Assembly: GCA_022402405.1 (NCBI GenBank)
Contig: JAKRSG010000321.1
Location: forward strand, 1-6,411
Source: Bacteroidia bacterium
GTDB taxonomy: Bacteria > Bacteroidota > Bacteroidia > UKL13-3
Reading direction: 5' to 3'
Length of the DNA stretch: 6,411 nt
Part shown: piece by piece, positions 5,420-6,411 of the stretch
Layout of the letters: each line of letters begins with the position of its first letter
Numbering within the stretch: position 1 is the stretch's first letter
The notes under the pieces: model-generated
What the model was told of the DNA's origin: nothing
The model's input: only the letters and a program-made list of their open reading frames with translations
The model's database searches: none
Program-made: the position numbers and the translations under genes

Positions 5420-6411
5420 AAAATTGAATTAATAATAATTTCTGCTGCCAGTTTAGCACCATTCGTTTCTTGTTTATTTATATTGTTTTGATAACTTTCC
5501 ATCAAAGTAATGTTTTGCAAAATTGATTTTATTTCACTTGCAATAAATGGTATATAATTATACTTTAAATCAAATGATTTTCCAATGTTTAATTCTTCAA
5601 CCATCAGTGAATTATAATCGATTTCTTTGTTAAAACCATCATTAATTACGATAGGCGGTACTCCAAACTTAACACAATCTGTTAATATACCAATTCCAGG
5701 CCGACAAATAATTGCTTTTAAATCAAAAAAATCTTGGTCAGAAAATGAGAACTTTTTAATATTTAATTCTTTGTTTTCAAATAATAAATCATATAATTTT
5801 GAATCAAGAAAAATTGTTTCACTTATTCCAATAGCGATTATTTTCTCTACCAATTTACTGAGTTGAAAATTAATAAGGGCTGTCCCACCACCTGTAATCA
5901 AAATTGACTCTCTTTTTGAACCTTCAGCACCATAGTATTTTTCACAATACCATGGCAATTCAATAGGATTAGCATATTGAAAAATACTTGGCATCGCAAA
6001 ATATTTTAAACAAAACATGTCTGGTTTATGCTTTGTCAAGCAGCCTATTTCTTCTTCTATAACCTTCTGACTTTCTTGACTGTTTAAATGGCTTACATCA
6101 TCCCATAAAAATGAACCCATCAATTTAACATTTGGAAAAACAGTTAGTGGAGTTATGTGATTATCAGAAATTATTAAGTGACTTTTTTGGAGTATTGTAT
6201 TTGTTTGAATATCTAATCTCCAGGTATCAAACTTGTTTTTTGACACTCCACCATCAACAATCCAGTTTAATTCATTTTTTGACAACTCAGAATAGAATTT
6301 GCAAAAAATTAAATTATTCGCAAAATTAATTTCTTCCTTAGCTATTCTTATATGACTATCAGGGCAAAACAAAGCTATTTTTATTTCTGAACCATTACTC
6401 AAAATATGTTT
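5416..6411 (-). CDS. GT-B-fold glycosyltransferase-like protein (GT28 C-terminal type), 5' end at or beyond window edge
   Basis: The frame is open from the right edge to a TGA at 5416-5418 (331 codons visible). No ATG lies near the N-terminus. The only possible start inside the window there is a TTG at 6400-6402 (328 residues). Since the first beta strand (K-I-A-L-F-C-P) begins just after it, the true start is probably only a few codons away, possibly outside the window. In the 328-residue numbering an N-terminal domain (about 1-150) has I-I-S-D at 77-80 and G-S-F-L-W-D-D at 96-102. A second domain opens with I-L-I-T-G-G-G at 167-173. It also carries C-R-P-G-I-G-I-L-T-D at 233-242 and F-G-V-P-P at 246-250, the pattern of GT28/MurG-like C-terminal domains that bind a UDP-sugar. 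Related folds include the sugar-nucleotide hydrolase PseG, but its N-terminal catalytic His motif is not seen. It is the first gene of the visible operon and is coupled to the dehydrogenase by ATGA. Transferase is the preferred reading; acceptor and donor are unknown. Confidence 0.65.
   Translation of the reverse strand, partial: KHILSNGSEIKIALFCPDSHIRIAKEEINFANNLIFCKFYSELSKNELNWIVDGGVSKNKFDTWRLDIQTNTILQKSHLIISDNHITPLTVFPNVKLMGSFLWDDVSHLNSQESQKVIEEEIGCLTKHKPDMFCLKYFAMPSIFQYANPIELPWYCEKYYGAEGSKRESILITGGGTALINFQLSKLVEKIIAIGISETIFLDSKLYDLLFENKELNIKKFSFSDQDFFDLKAIICRPGIGILTDCVKFGVPPIVINDGFNKEIDYNSLMVEELNIGKSFDLKYNYIPFIASEIKSILQNITLMESYQNNINKQETNGAKLAAEIIINSIL

Noticed and set aside
5627..6329. 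Plus-strand open frames of 79 and 65 residues opposite the GT-like gene
   Set aside because: They are antisense to an unbroken coding frame, have no motifs and have low-complexity composition.
5416..6411. Firm assignment of the lead gene as PseG
   Set aside because: The N-terminal PseG signature with its catalytic His is not visible, so only the broad GT-B/GT28-like class is called.
1..6411. CRISPR array, insertion sequence, tRNA or rRNA
   Set aside because: No regularly spaced repeats, transposase motifs, terminal inverted repeats or structured RNA were seen. Nearly every base lies in one of seven same-strand genes.

Overview
This AT-rich window carries seven genes, all on the minus strand. 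They are packed into what looks like one polycistronic operon for surface-polysaccharide biosynthesis. The strong A/T bias, the very short intergenic gaps, the absence of obvious Shine-Dalgarno sequences and the style of the proteins suggest Bacteroidota (Flavobacteriia- or Cytophagia-like). That assignment is an inference from composition and style; no taxonomic marker gene is present.

In transcription order (right to left) the genes are: (1) a GT-B-fold, GT28-like sugar-nucleotide enzyme whose 5' end runs off the right edge; (2) a 578-residue protein joining an N-terminal CBS-domain pair to a complete nucleotide-sugar 6-dehydrogenase; (3) a NeuA-type CMP-acylneuraminate cytidylyltransferase; (4) a D-2-hydroxyacid dehydrogenase; (5) a compact NeuB-type synthase with only a stub of the usual C-terminal SAF domain; (6) a membrane-anchored SGNH/GDSL-like protein; (7) the first 50 codons of an MBOAT O-acyltransferase, cut by the left edge. 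The junctions are a 4-bp ATGA overlap, a 5-bp gap, a second ATGA overlap, a 1-bp gap, a 36-bp gap and a 1-bp gap. I see no internal promoter or terminator.

NeuB-type enzymes condense phosphoenolpyruvate with an aldose to give a 2-keto-3-deoxy (nonulosonic-like) acid, and NeuA-type enzymes activate that acid with CMP. The MBOAT/SGNH pair resembles known pairs that add O-acyl groups to extracytoplasmic sugars, so the finished glycan is probably O-acylated. The nucleotide-sugar dehydrogenase would supply a uronate-type sugar, and the GT-like protein would transfer or hydrolyse a sugar nucleotide.

The combination is not a textbook sialic, legionaminic or pseudaminic acid locus. No NeuC/LegG/PseG-type epimerase or hydrolase, aminotransferase or N-acetyltransferase is clearly visible. 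Instead there are a CBS-dehydrogenase fusion, a hydroxyacid dehydrogenase placed between neuA and neuB, and a SAF-poor NeuB. My main hypothesis is a variant ulosonic-acid pathway whose exact sugar cannot be read from sequence alone. There is no gene-free stretch over 300 bases; the longest spacer is 36 bp.
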